DNA from: JANMZR01 sp031383555 | Lineage (GTDB): Bacteria; Bacteroidota; Bacteroidia; Cytophagales; Spirosomataceae | Reading direction: 5' to 3' | Assembly (NCBI GenBank): GCA_031383555.1 | Contig: JANMZR010000157.1 | Location: 1-29,210, forward strand | Length of the DNA: 29,210 nucleotides | Part shown: positions 14,922-23,453 of the stretch, piece after piece | How the letters are laid out: every line of letters starts with the position of its first letter | How positions within the stretch are numbered: position 1 is the first letter of the stretch | The notes under the pieces: model-generated | Databases searched by the model: none | Told to the model about the DNA's origin: nothing | Seen by the model: the letters and a program-made list of their open reading frames with translations, nothing else | Program-made: the position numbers and the translations under genes

Positions 14922-16805
14922 ATGAAGGCCTTTCATCTCTATTTTGCTATTAGTCTATTAATCAATTCTTTAGTTGCTCAAAACCTAAGCTCGGCTGCAA
15001 CCGATTCTATATTTATCTCGGAAAATTACAGTAAGCGGCAGGTATATATTACTATGCGAGATGGTGTGAAATTATTCACCAATATCTATATTCCCATAGA
15101 TGCCTCACCAACCAAACTATACCCAATTGTGATGCAAAGAACCTGCTATAATGTGGCTCCTTATAAAAATGATGAAATGCCCAACATGCTATACTATTCT
15201 AGGCATATGATGCGTGAAAAATTTATTTTTGTTGAACAGGATGTTCGTGGAAGGTGGATGTCGGAAGGAGTTTTCACCAACATGACTCCATTTATACCCA
15301 ATAAAACCAAAAATACCGATACCGATGAGGCCTCTGATGCATTTGATACAATAGATTGGTTGGTGAAAAATATTCCTAATAATAATGGAAGAGTTGGCCA
15401 ATACGGTATTTCTTATCCAGGTTTTTATGCGATAGAAGGGGCGCTATCAGGCCATCCTGCGCTGAAAGCCGTTTCACCACAAGCACCTGTTTCTGATTTT
15501 TATTTTGAAGACTTTCACCATAATGGGGCTTTTACAATTGGTTATGGGCTTACATTTCCTGTTTTTGGCATACAACATCCAAACCCAACTTCCGAAGAAT
15601 GGTACAAAAATAACTACCCAAAAATAGAAACCAAAGATGGCTTTGATTGGTACAAAACCATGAGTCCACTAAAAAATTTCAATCAAGTATATGGCGATAA
15701 TTTCTTTTGGAATGAAATAGTTGCACACCCCAATTACGACGAATTTTGGCAAAAAAGATCTGTAATTCCACATTTGAAAAATTCCATAAATATGCCAGCC
15801 ATGATGCTAGTTGGTGGTTGGTTTGATGCAGAAGATGTAGTGGGGCCTTTAAATATTTACAAAAATCTTGAAAAATATAATGGTGGCAGCTACAATACAT
15901 TGGTAATGGGGCCATTTGGGCATGGTGACTGGTCAAGAGAAAAAGGCCACCATTTACATTCCAATATTTATTTTGGCGATAGTGTGGCTACACATTTTCA
16001 AAAGAATATTGAGTTACAGTTTTTCAAACATTTTTTGAAAGGAAGTGGCGATAATAATAGCGGATTGCCTGAGGCTTATTTATTTGATACAGGTAGAAAA
16101 GAATGGCGCAGCTTCAATGAATATCCTGTGAAATCGGCCCAAAAAATTGATTTTTATTTATCCAAAGAAGGGAAATTGACACAAACTGCAAAAAAAGGCT
16201 ATTCCCAATATTTGTCAGACCCCTCTAAGCCAGTGCCTTATACTGAAGATCCCAAACAGATTTTGGGGTTTTCTCCCAGAAATTATATGAGTGAAGACCA
16301 GCGCTTTGCAGGCCGCCGGCCCGATGTACTTACTTTTGAAACTGATATTTTAGCTGAAGACATGACATTTGGCGGCGAAATCAATTCAAATTTGAAGTTT
16401 TCAACAACAGGAACGGACGCTGATTTTTTTGTAAAATTAATTGATGTATACCCTGGTAACGAGCCAAATAGCCCATATACCCCAGCGAATATAACCTTGG
16501 GAGGCTACCAACAAATGGTGAGAAGTGAAATTATGAGGGCTCGATTTAGAAACTCTTTTTCAAAACCATTGCCAGTGGTGGCCAATAAGAAAACTGAACT
16601 TAATTTCAGACTACAAGATGTGTTGCATACATTCAAAAAAGGCCATAAAATTATGATACAGGTGCAGTCAACCGCATTTCCTTTATTTGATATCAACCCT
16701 CAAAAATACATCCCAAATATTTATAAAGCAGAAAAGTCTGACTTTCAGATTGCTACGCAAAGAATTTATGGAGATAGCCGAATTTCGGTAGATGTGTTGA
16801 AATAG
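14922..16805 (+). CDS. CocE/NonD-type X-Pro dipeptidyl-peptidase family hydrolase
   Basis: A 627-aa exported serine hydrolase. A signal peptide covers about residues 1-19 (M-K-A-F-H-L-Y-F-A-I... ending L-V-A-Q). The alpha/beta hydrolase core has V-E-Q-D-V-R-G-R near 104, the nucleophile elbow G-I-S-Y-P-G with S164, the acid region G-G-W-F-D-A-E-D near 305 and the His in G-P-F-G-H-G-D-W. A C-terminal jelly-roll domain starts near residue 460 (L-T-F-E-T-D-I-L... F-F-V-K-L-I-D-V-Y-P). This is the CocE/glutaryl-7-ACA acylase layout (PF02129 plus PF08530 as I recall them), acting on esters, acyl amides or X-Pro peptides in the periplasm or outside the cell. The substrate cannot be derived. It is a single plus-strand gene between minus-strand neighbours. 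Confidence 0.9.
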   Translation: MKAFHLYFAISLLINSLVAQNLSSAATDSIFISENYSKRQVYITMRDGVKLFTNIYIPIDASPTKLYPIVMQRTCYNVAPYKNDEMPNMLYYSRHMMREKFIFVEQDVRGRWMSEGVFTNMTPFIPNKTKNTDTDEASDAFDTIDWLVKNIPNNNGRVGQYGISYPGFYAIEGALSGHPALKAVSPQAPVSDFYFEDFHHNGAFTIGYGLTFPVFGIQHPNPTSEEWYKNNYPKIETKDGFDWYKTMSPLKNFNQVYGDNFFWNEIVAHPNYDEFWQKRSVIPHLKNSINMPAMMLVGGWFDAEDVVGPLNIYKNLEKYNGGSYNTLVMGPFGHGDWSREKGHHLHSNIYFGDSVATHFQKNIELQFFKHFLKGSGDNNSGLPEAYLFDTGRKEWRSFNEYPVKSAQKIDFYLSKEGKLTQTAKKGYSQYLSDPSKPVPYTEDPKQILGFSPRNYMSEDQRFAGRRPDVLTFETDILAEDMTFGGEINSNLKFSTTGTDADFFVKLIDVYPGNEPNSPYTPANITLGGYQQMVRSEIMRARFRNSFSKPLPVVANKKTELNFRLQDVLHTFKKGHKIMIQVQSTAFPLFDINPQKYIPNIYKAEKSDFQIATQRIYGDSRISVDVLK

Positions 16806-16892
16806 GATAATTTTGGGCCCTAATTTTTCCAATTATGTTTTGAAAACAAATCGAAATATTTAAAATTTTGGTTTGGTTTCAAAACAAAAAAC

Positions 16893-18269
16893 CTACTTCG
16901 CCTCATAATAATACCCAAAAATAATATTCATTTCGTCTTCACTAGTAAGGCCAAACTTTACCGTCTTATCAGTACTGTTGAAATAAGTTACAATGGAAGT
17001 AAGTCCCTCTCCTTTAAGTAGTTGTAAAGGCGGTGTAAAGTTTTTAACCAATGGATGCTCCCAGTCTGTATTTTCATAAACAATTTCTCCATCCCGCTTG
17101 CCTCCTTTTATTTTTATGATAAACTTTTCAGCAAGCCTATGTGTATGCGAGGTGAGCATAACAACATTATTATTGGTATTGAAAGCCCATGATTTGTTGA
17201 TGGTTTTCCTTTCATTTGGGGCTATAGATAAACTTTGGTTACCCAAATCCAACATTTTTACTACATTTTTTACTTTTGATTTATCAACAGTATAGAAATT
17301 GACATAGTTTTCGCCAAAATTAATATTATTGGTTTTATTGAAATAATGTGGGTTTAAGTCGACGGTAGCATTTTTTGGAAGTAAAAGTGCGGTACCTTCA
17401 GGAAAATAATATTCGTTTTGTGAATCGGTTCCCCCACCTAAAAATATGTGGTTACTAATAGATATGGCAGTAAGCAGATTCAAAGTTTTGTCAGGGTTAC
17501 GCAAATCTCGGATAATATTTGCTGGTGGTAAATAAGCAGCGCTATCCTTAAAAGCATAAACAACCATGTGGTGGCTATTTGTACGACTTTTAAGTTTCAT
17601 TCTATTTACATAAATTTCCTCTTTGTTGCCAATTTCCCTCCTAACAAAAAGCTCACGTTCAAAATTAGGAGCCACTTCAAATTTATCAACTTTTAGTTGA
17701 ATACCTTCTCCAGTTTTTGGAGGTGCTAATGCCTCAAAAGGAGTTGTATCAAAACTAACTTCAGTTTTGTCATTGAGAAGGCTTTCATCAACCACATTGC
17801 CCTTGTCAGGTGCGCCAGCTTCAATCCATCGCCTAATAAATTCAATTTGACCAATATACAACGACTTGCCACCTAGTGGCATTGGGCTGCCATAGTTTTT
17901 GCCGTGATGGCCGTCTGACCAACTTAATTTATGAAAAAATAAACTCTCTTCTGACTTAAAAGCAGTTACTAGCTTTAATTTATCGTCAAGTGCATTTTGG
18001 TTTTTTGGAGAAATATTGAAAAGATTTTTATAGGATTTTCCAGCGGCTAAAACAAGTCCATGTTGTTTGAAAGAATTGTCTAATTCTGATGAATGGCAAC
18101 CAGATGTAGCACAAGAAGGAGTTAATATTTTATTTTGAATTAAATCAAAACTGCTTAGGACTTTTATAGCTTCCTCAATTGGATTCGGGTCTGAGATTGC
18201 GTTTTTTGTGCAATTACTAAGAATAATTACAAAACTTGCCAATAGAGAAATATATACAAAATACTTCAT
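16893..18269 (-). CDS. Lipoprotein: cytochrome c-like domain plus PHM-type dicopper monooxygenase
   Basis: A 458-aa protein from the ATG at 18269. This start gives M-K-Y-F-V-Y-I-S-L-L-A-S... I-L-S-N-C, a clean lipoprotein signal; an ATG 10 codons upstream would put polar residues in front. Residues 45-160 look like a small cytochrome c: C53-A-T-S-G-C58-H59 and a distal M130 in G-S-P-M-P-L, then I-E-F-I-R-R-W-I-E-A-G-A-P. The haem motif is C-x4-C-H, not C-x2-C-H. Residues about 190-458 match peptidylglycine alpha-hydroxylating monooxygenase, with all six copper ligands: H233-H234-M, H308 (N-P-H-Y-F), H375-T-H377, and M447 in S-E-D-E-M. The spacing between ligands is close to that of PHM. It probably hydroxylates an unknown substrate, with the cytochrome part delivering electrons. 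Confidence 0.82.
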   Translation of the reverse strand: MKYFVYISLLASFVIILSNCTKNAISDPNPIEEAIKVLSSFDLIQNKILTPSCATSGCHSSELDNSFKQHGLVLAAGKSYKNLFNISPKNQNALDDKLKLVTAFKSEESLFFHKLSWSDGHHGKNYGSPMPLGGKSLYIGQIEFIRRWIEAGAPDKGNVVDESLLNDKTEVSFDTTPFEALAPPKTGEGIQLKVDKFEVAPNFERELFVRREIGNKEEIYVNRMKLKSRTNSHHMVVYAFKDSAAYLPPANIIRDLRNPDKTLNLLTAISISNHIFLGGGTDSQNEYYFPEGTALLLPKNATVDLNPHYFNKTNNINFGENYVNFYTVDKSKVKNVVKMLDLGNQSLSIAPNERKTINKSWAFNTNNNVVMLTSHTHRLAEKFIIKIKGGKRDGEIVYENTDWEHPLVKNFTPPLQLLKGEGLTSIVTYFNSTDKTVKFGLTSEDEMNIIFGYYYEAK

Positions 18270-18430
18270 ATTTATCCCTTTTTCATTTAAACTTTTCAAT
18301 TGAATTAAATTAATCTTCCCTAAAATTATATTCTAATTGCTAATACGTAATTAAGACAACAAAAGTATCCAAATAGTTTAATTTCAAAATATTAATTAAC
18401 GATTTTTTTATATTTTTAAAGAAAAATACC

Positions 18431-19069
18431 TCAATCTGGCAATAATTTTACTTTAATATCTTTAAAATAAGCTATTGATTTGGGGTCGTGAGCTTGTAAA
18501 GCAAATGTCCCTCGGCTTAATCGTTTTTTACCTCGATTGGCAGGCAACTCATCTGGTTCAGTATAATCAACAGCAACCTTATCATTAATTTTAATAACTA
18601 TATTTTTGTTATTCACAATAATATGATAATTGTACCAAACATTGTCTTTTACTAATGTGTCTTTAACATCTTGTACTCCATAAAGGCTTCCAGTTCGTCG
18701 CCAGTCGCCATGGCTATTGTTTACCTGAATTTCATAGCCTTTATCTGGCCAACCTTTTGCCAAATATTCTGTATGAATAAATATACCAGAGTTTGAGCCA
18801 GGTTCAGTTTTGGCGGTAATTTTAAGTTCAAAGTTTTTAAAATCATGATTAGCAATGGTACCGTCATAAAAAAGGTGTGTTCGAGGTCCTGCCACTTTAA
18901 TGGTATTATTTTCAACTGTAAATGAACCTGGATTTTCTTCATTTACTTTCCAGCCTGCAAAAGTTTTACCATCAAACAATTTAATCCAGCCTTTTTTTGG
19001 CTTTTGAGAGAAAGTCAATGAATTGACTAACAATAAGATACATAATGTTAAGTTTAAAGCGTTTTTCAT
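18431..19069 (-). CDS. Secreted DUF1080 (3-keto-disaccharide hydrolase-type) protein
   Basis: A 212-aa protein from the ATG at 19069, which is followed by a signal peptide (M-K-N-A-L-N-L-T-L-C-I-L-L-L... F-S-Q); a TTG 3 codons upstream is less likely. The mature part is a single DUF1080 (PF06439) concanavalin-like beta sandwich: W-I-K-L-F-D-G-K-T-F-A-G-W near 27, S-N-S-G-I-F-I-H near 94, G-Y-E-I-Q-V-N-N near 114, T-G-S-L-Y-G-V near 127, and a closing I-A-Y-F-K-D-I-K-V. In the family some members cleave 3-keto-glucosides or 3-keto-disaccharides after a dehydrogenase has oxidised C3; most are uncharacterised. Such genes often lie near GMC or Gfo/Idh oxidoreductases and TIM-barrel isomerases, all of which occur within 10 kb here. 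Divergent from the semialdehyde dehydrogenase gene. Confidence 0.88.
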   Translation of the reverse strand: MKNALNLTLCILLLVNSLTFSQKPKKGWIKLFDGKTFAGWKVNEENPGSFTVENNTIKVAGPRTHLFYDGTIANHDFKNFELKITAKTEPGSNSGIFIHTEYLAKGWPDKGYEIQVNNSHGDWRRTGSLYGVQDVKDTLVKDNVWYNYHIIVNNKNIVIKINDKVAVDYTEPDELPANRGKKRLSRGTFALQAHDPKSIAYFKDIKVKLLPD

Positions 19070-19216
19070 AATTATCAATTTTACTTTTAAAATTATTTTT
19101 AATAAAGTTCTAAATAAAAATTCGTTTTTTCAAGCGAAAAAAATTGAAACATGTAAGGGCAATTCTTAATTCTCAATTTTATATATTTACAAAATTTTAT
19201 CTTTTTAAAAAACAAA

Positions 19217-20680
19217 ATGTCGGTAGAATTAAATCAAGTAATAGAAAAGGCAGCCAATGCTTTTAAAATATATAGCCAAATTTCTGGCAGAGGAAAAGCA
19301 GTATTTCTCAAGGAAATTGCCTCAGAAATAGAGGCTTTGGGGGATAATTTAATAAAAACCACTATGGCTGAAAGCAATTTGCCAGAAGCCCGACTTTTGG
19401 GTGAGCGTGGGCGTACTTGTGGGCAACTACGAATGTTTGCCGAATTGTTGGACGAAGGCTCATGGGTGGAAGCTAGAGTTGACAATGCTTTGCCCGACCG
19501 TCAGCCATTACCAAGAGTTGATATTCGGAAAATGTTGCAGCCAATTGGACCAGTGGCTGTATTTGCGGCGAGTAACTTCCCTTTTGCTTTTTCAACAGCT
19601 GGTGGAGATACTGCCTCAGCGTTGGCTGCTGGTTGCCCCGTAGTGATGAAAGGGCATTCAGGCCATATCAAAACTTCGGAATTAGTAAACTCAGCCATAC
19701 AAATAGCTGCTAAAAATACTGGGATGCCAGAGGGTGTTTTTTCATTGGTTTTGGGGCCTGGAGCAACTGTTGGCAAAGCTTTGGTTGAGCACCCTGCCAT
19801 AAAAGCAGTTGGTTTTACTGGCTCATTTGGTGGTGGTATGGCTTTATTTCATTTGGCTAATGCTCGAAAAGAGCCTATTCCTGTTTTTTCAGAAATGGGA
19901 TCAATCAACCCTGTGGTTTTAATGCCTGAAAAGCTTAAAAATGAAGCTGAAGCTGTTGCCAAAATGTATGCTGGCTCTATCACTCAGGGGGTAGGTCAAT
20001 TTTGTACTAATCCTGGATTGATTTTAGCAATTGAAGGTGAAGATTTGAATAATTTTACCAAAATACTGGCAGCCGAAATTGAGAAAATAGCCCCAGCTTC
20101 AATGTTGAATGCTGGCATTTACGCTAATTATGTTAAAATGAAAGAGGAAGCCGTAAGCCAACAATCGGTTGATACTGAGGCTGTTTCACAATTACCTATC
20201 TCAGGAGAGATTCAAGGAGTGCCAACAGTAACTTCTGTATCAGGTGATGTGTTTTTGCAAAATACTACTTTGCATCAGGAGGTTTTTGGGCCCTATTCAT
20301 TAATTGTAAAATGTAAGAATTTAGCACAAATTGAAGAAATAATCACCCATTTGGAAGGCCAATTAACGGCAACTTTTATGGCTACTGAAACCGAACTTTT
20401 AAAAAACAAAGAAATGGTAGACTCCCTCCGTCAAAAAGTGGGTCGCCTACTTTTCAATGGTGTACCAACAGGTGTGGAAGTAAGCTCAGCCATGCAACAT
20501 GGCGGACCGTTCCCAGCTAGTACTGATAGTCGTTTTACCTCTGTCGGACCCGACGCTATCAAACGTTTTGTACGGCCAGCAAGTTACCAATCATTTCCTG
20601 ATAGCCTATTGCCCGATGAATTAAAAAGAGGTAATCCTCTGAATATCTGGCGGTTGGTTGATGGAACTTTCACTAAATAA
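19217..20680 (+). CDS. Alpha-ketoglutaric semialdehyde (2,5-dioxovalerate) dehydrogenase
   Basis: A 487-aa NAD(P)-dependent aldehyde dehydrogenase. Catalytic residues are all present: N120 in A-A-S-N-F-P-F-A-F, K145 in V-V-M-K-G-H-S-G-H, E226 in F-S-E-M-G-S-I-N-P and nucleophile C263 in G-Q-F-C-T-N-P-G. The combination N-F-P-F-A-F-S-T-A-G-G-D-T-A-S-A-L-A-A-G-C-P and the T-N-P-G after the Cys mark the KGSADH group, which forms alpha-ketoglutarate at the end of the non-phosphorylated pentose, uronate and hydroxyproline routes. Cytosolic. The dehydratases that would make its substrate are not in the window, so the upstream pathway is open. It heads a run of four plus-strand metabolic genes, and the gap to the next gene is 74 bp. 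Confidence 0.9.
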   Translation: MSVELNQVIEKAANAFKIYSQISGRGKAVFLKEIASEIEALGDNLIKTTMAESNLPEARLLGERGRTCGQLRMFAELLDEGSWVEARVDNALPDRQPLPRVDIRKMLQPIGPVAVFAASNFPFAFSTAGGDTASALAAGCPVVMKGHSGHIKTSELVNSAIQIAAKNTGMPEGVFSLVLGPGATVGKALVEHPAIKAVGFTGSFGGGMALFHLANARKEPIPVFSEMGSINPVVLMPEKLKNEAEAVAKMYAGSITQGVGQFCTNPGLILAIEGEDLNNFTKILAAEIEKIAPASMLNAGIYANYVKMKEEAVSQQSVDTEAVSQLPISGEIQGVPTVTSVSGDVFLQNTTLHQEVFGPYSLIVKCKNLAQIEEIITHLEGQLTATFMATETELLKNKEMVDSLRQKVGRLLFNGVPTGVEVSSAMQHGGPFPASTDSRFTSVGPDAIKRFVRPASYQSFPDSLLPDELKRGNPLNIWRLVDGTFTK

Positions 20681-20739
20681 ATTTTCAAATCCTTTTAGAA
20701 ATAGGCGCCCCCGTTTATAACCTATAAGGATCAATACTC

Positions 20740-20747
20740 TAAATTTG
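20740..20747 (+). promoter_or_regulatory. Possible -7 element close to the isomerase-like gene start
   Basis: TAAATTTG is a full TAnnTTTG match ending 7 nt before the ATG at 20755. A transcript from here would have almost no 5' leader. No TTTG is found at the -33 distance, so it may be chance in AT-rich DNA. Confidence 0.25.
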
Positions 20748-20754
20748 CAAAAAA

Positions 20755-21678
20755 ATGAACAGAAGAAATCTTATCAAATCAAGTACATTGGTTGGCTTAG
20801 GAATGGCAGTTCCGGAAGAAATCATCAAAAGAAAGAAGCATAATTTTACTTTTAGCCTCAATACCAGCACCATACGTGAGCAAAATTTGGGCTTAATTGG
20901 TGAAATGGAATGTGCCGCAAAAGCTGGTTACGACGCCATTGAAATTTGGATGAATACTTTGCAAAAATATAAAGATGCAGGCGGTAATTTAGCTGATGTG
21001 CGAAAACGAGCTGCTGATTTGAACCTCAAAATTGCTGATTGTATTGGTTTTCCTAAGTGGATTATTGATGATAAAGTAGAGCGAGAAAAATCGTTGGAGC
21101 AAACCAAAAAAGAAATGGGCATGTTGGCAGAAATTGGCTGCCCTAGAGTAGCAGCACCACCATTTGGAGCCCAAACACTCCCTCAAAAAATTGACTTAGG
21201 TGCTGTAACTGAGCGCTTTGCAAAGCTTCAAGCCATTGGCGATGAAGCGGGAGTAATTCCACAATTGGAAATGTGGGGCTTTTCTACTAACCTACATTTA
21301 TTAGGCGAAGTATTGTATGTGGCCGCTGAAACTGGCCATAAAAATGCGCTCGTACTGTCTGATATTTATCATTTGCATAAAGGTGGCTCGAGCTTTAACA
21401 GCCTTCAAATGCTCAACGGCAAGGGCTTACAAATGTTCCATGTCAATGATTACCCCAAAGAGCCGCCTCGTGAAACCATTGTTGATGGTGATCGAATTTT
21501 TCCTGGCGATGGCATAGCCCCACTTGCTCAAGTATTTAAAGAGTTAAATTCAAAAAATGTACCCATCATACTTTCTCTAGAGCTTTTTAACAAAACCTAT
21601 TGGAAAATGGATGCCTTGGTAGCTGCCAAAACTGGTTTGGAGAAAATGAAGGCATCGGTGAATAAGGCTATTGGATAA
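20755..21678 (+). CDS. Xylose isomerase-like TIM-barrel protein (sugar isomerase/epimerase family)
   Basis: A 307-aa protein of the AP-endonuclease-2/xylose-isomerase-like barrel family. The four metal ligands of the family can be assigned: E172 (Q-L-E-M-W), D203 (L-S-D-I-Y-H), H229 (M-F-H-V-N-D) and E276 (L-S-L-E-L-F). The N-terminus M-N-R-R-N-L-I-K-S-S-T-L-V-G-L-G-M resembles a Tat signal, but the hydrophobic part is short and no clear cleavage site follows, so location is unsure. Relatives include sugar epimerases, inosose dehydratase-like enzymes and 3-keto-glycoside processing enzymes. It lies 74 bp behind the semialdehyde dehydrogenase gene and is followed after 178 bp, including a double hairpin, by an SDR gene. 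The exact reaction cannot be assigned. Confidence 0.82.
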   Translation: MNRRNLIKSSTLVGLGMAVPEEIIKRKKHNFTFSLNTSTIREQNLGLIGEMECAAKAGYDAIEIWMNTLQKYKDAGGNLADVRKRAADLNLKIADCIGFPKWIIDDKVEREKSLEQTKKEMGMLAEIGCPRVAAPPFGAQTLPQKIDLGAVTERFAKLQAIGDEAGVIPQLEMWGFSTNLHLLGEVLYVAAETGHKNALVLSDIYHLHKGGSSFNSLQMLNGKGLQMFHVNDYPKEPPRETIVDGDRIFPGDGIAPLAQVFKELNSKNVPIILSLELFNKTYWKMDALVAAKTGLEKMKASVNKAIG

Positions 21679-21796
21679 AATATTATGGCAGTTATTTCAA
21701 GTAAGCAATGAGAAATTCATAAAATATGAAGAGAAACATATCTTTTTTTTCATAAATAATTTCTTTTAAATCCTTTGAAAGAGATTTTTAAATACT

Positions 21797-21848
21797 TAAA
21801 GTCCCAGTGGGACAGCCAGCATATTAGCCTTGGACTTTAGTCCAAAAA
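21797..21848. repeat. Double-hairpin repeat upstream of the SDR gene
   Basis: Two small perfect hairpins stand side by side: GTCCC-AGT-GGGAC (from about 21802) and TTGGACT-TT-AGTCCAA (to about 21846). Both carry a G-T-C-C/G-G-A-C core and they are separated by about 20 bp. The block ends about 10 bp before the SDR ATG. It looks like a dispersed palindromic element of the kind scattered through Cytophagales genomes (recalled, not checked); it may also attenuate transcription. Confidence 0.4.
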
Positions 21849-21856
21849 TTATAAAA

Positions 21857-22627
21857 ATGAACAAAACAGCATTAATCACAGGCGGAAGCCGAGGCATAGG
21901 ATTTGGCATTGCCGAATGCTTGGCAAAAATTGGCTTTGACTTGGCCATTAATGGCCAACGCACTGAAAATGAATGTATTGAAAACTTAGAAAAACTCAGA
22001 AACTATGGCATAAAAGTAATTTATTGCCAAGGAAATGTAGGGGAAACCTCAGGCCGAAAAACCATTTTAGATAAAGTAAAGGCCGAATTTGGCTACCTAA
22101 ATTTGTTTGTGAGCAATGCAGGTGTAGCGCCTTATGTTCGTGAAGATATTTTGATTTCTTCAGAAGAAAGTTTCGATAGGCTGATTGACATTAACCTCAA
22201 AGGGGTTTATTTCCTTACCCAATCTATTGCTAATTGGATGATTGAGCTCAAAACGCAAAACCCTAATTTTGAGGCCAATATCGTTATTAATTCTTCCGTT
22301 TCGGCAACTATAGCTGGTAATAGTCGTGGCGAATATTGTGTTTCAAAAGCTGGGCTGAGCATGGTAGCACAGCTTTTTGCAGTTCGTTTGGGAGAATATG
22401 ATATCCCTGTATTTGAGGTGCGTCCAGGCATTATAAAAACCGATATGACTTCAATAGTGGCTGAAAAATATGAAAAGCTATTACAAGAAGGCCTTGCCGT
22501 TCAAAAGCGTTGGGGCACTCCACAAGATGTAGGTAAAGTAGTAGCTTCGGTAGCACAAAATAGTTTTGCCTATTCTACAGGACAGGTATTTATTGTAGAT
22601 GGCGGCTTGACTTTAGGTCGGTTTTAA
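21857..22627 (+). CDS. Short-chain dehydrogenase/reductase (SDR)
   Basis: A 256-aa classical SDR of the FabG-like group. I chose the ATG at 21857 because it places the dinucleotide motif T-G-G-S-R-G-I-G at residues 8-15, as usual; an ATG 9 codons upstream would run through the palindromic repeat. Other motifs: N-A-G-V-A-P near 87, the catalytic Ser in I-N-S-S-V-S-A near 144, and Y-C-V-S-K-A-G near 160 with the catalytic Tyr and Lys, then R-P-G-I-I-K-T-D-M-T and V-D-G-G-L-T at the end. It is a cytosolic NAD(P)-dependent oxidoreductase. Neighbours (semialdehyde dehydrogenase, sugar isomerase-like barrel, PhyH) suggest a sugar or sugar-acid dehydrogenase rather than fatty acid synthesis. The next gene begins 32 bp downstream. 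Confidence 0.9.
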   Translation: MNKTALITGGSRGIGFGIAECLAKIGFDLAINGQRTENECIENLEKLRNYGIKVIYCQGNVGETSGRKTILDKVKAEFGYLNLFVSNAGVAPYVREDILISSEESFDRLIDINLKGVYFLTQSIANWMIELKTQNPNFEANIVINSSVSATIAGNSRGEYCVSKAGLSMVAQLFAVRLGEYDIPVFEVRPGIIKTDMTSIVAEKYEKLLQEGLAVQKRWGTPQDVGKVVASVAQNSFAYSTGQVFIVDGGLTLGRF

Positions 22628-22659
22628 ATTTTACTAAAACTAAATGTATTCGTAAAAAA

Positions 22660-23424
22660 ATGCATCTTTCAGCATTACAAATAGAATTTTACAAAGAAAA
22701 TGGATATTTAAAGGTAGAAAATATAATTTCTGAAAATGAAATTTCTGCTTATTTATCTATTTACGATGATTTTTTGTCAGGAAAAATTGATGCGGGTAAA
22801 AACCGCTCTGATTTGGGTGATGATGGCAAGTCTGGAACCGATAAAAAAGTTGAAAACATTACCCAAATCATGTGGCCGAGCGATTTTAGTGTTGAAATTA
22901 TGGAAATGAATTATCATAAAAAAGCATTAGATATTGCTAAAATACTGCTTGGTGATGACATGATTATGGATTTTGACATGCTCATAAACAAAGCACCTTT
23001 TTCCAATACTCCAACTCCTTGGCACCAAGATGCAGCCTATTGGCTCGCCCTGCCCGATCCCCGGGCAATTAGTTGTTGGCTGGCGCTGGACGATGCCGTT
23101 TTGGATAACGGCTGTATGTGGTATGTACCCAAATCTCATAAAGAAGCCATTAGACCTCATCGTTTTGCAAAAGTTGAAGGTGGTGCGCTTGTTTGTGAAT
23201 GTGCTGAAAGCGAGGGTATTGCAGTGGAAATAAAAGCTGGAACCTGTATTTTTCATGATGGAAAAACAATACATTATAGCCGAGGTAACTCGACCGACAC
23301 CAACAGAAGGGCTTTTATTGTTAATTTTCGGCCCGAAAAAATGGTAGAGCTAGAGCGTGCTAAAGGCTTTGACCACGGTAGAACCGCAAATACCAACCAA
23401 AGAAAACTAAGAACAAATGGATAA
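22660..23424 (+). CDS. Phytanoyl-CoA dioxygenase (PhyH) family protein
   Basis: A 254-aa Fe(II)/2-oxoglutarate dioxygenase of the PhyH family. The iron triad is visible: H122 and D124 in T-P-W-H-Q-D-A-A-Y-W, and H205 in G-K-T-I-H-Y-S. N-R-R-A-F near 215 supplies the Arg that binds 2-oxoglutarate. G-C-M-W-Y-V-P-K-S-H near 151 is also family-typical. It is cytosolic and has no signal peptide. Bacterial PhyH proteins hydroxylate very different small molecules, so the substrate is not known. It uses 2-oxoglutarate, the product of the semialdehyde dehydrogenase three genes upstream; whether this has meaning is open. It lies 32 bp behind the SDR gene, probably in one transcript, and is the last gene before the tandem repeats. 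Confidence 0.88.
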   Translation: MHLSALQIEFYKENGYLKVENIISENEISAYLSIYDDFLSGKIDAGKNRSDLGDDGKSGTDKKVENITQIMWPSDFSVEIMEMNYHKKALDIAKILLGDDMIMDFDMLINKAPFSNTPTPWHQDAAYWLALPDPRAISCWLALDDAVLDNGCMWYVPKSHKEAIRPHRFAKVEGGALVCECAESEGIAVEIKAGTCIFHDGKTIHYSRGNSTDTNRRAFIVNFRPEKMVELERAKGFDHGRTANTNQRKLRTNG

Positions 23425-23453
23425 ATTTTGATTGATAATTTTGATTAAAACTT

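Noticed and set aside
16806..16892. Terminator between the convergent CocE and copper protein genes
   Set aside because: Only short AT-rich inverted stretches (GTTTT-G-AAAAC) are present, with no stable stem.
20755..20810. Firm Tat signal on the TIM-barrel protein
   Set aside because: The twin Arg is there, but the hydrophobic stretch is only about 11 residues and no cleavage site is visible; left as uncertain.
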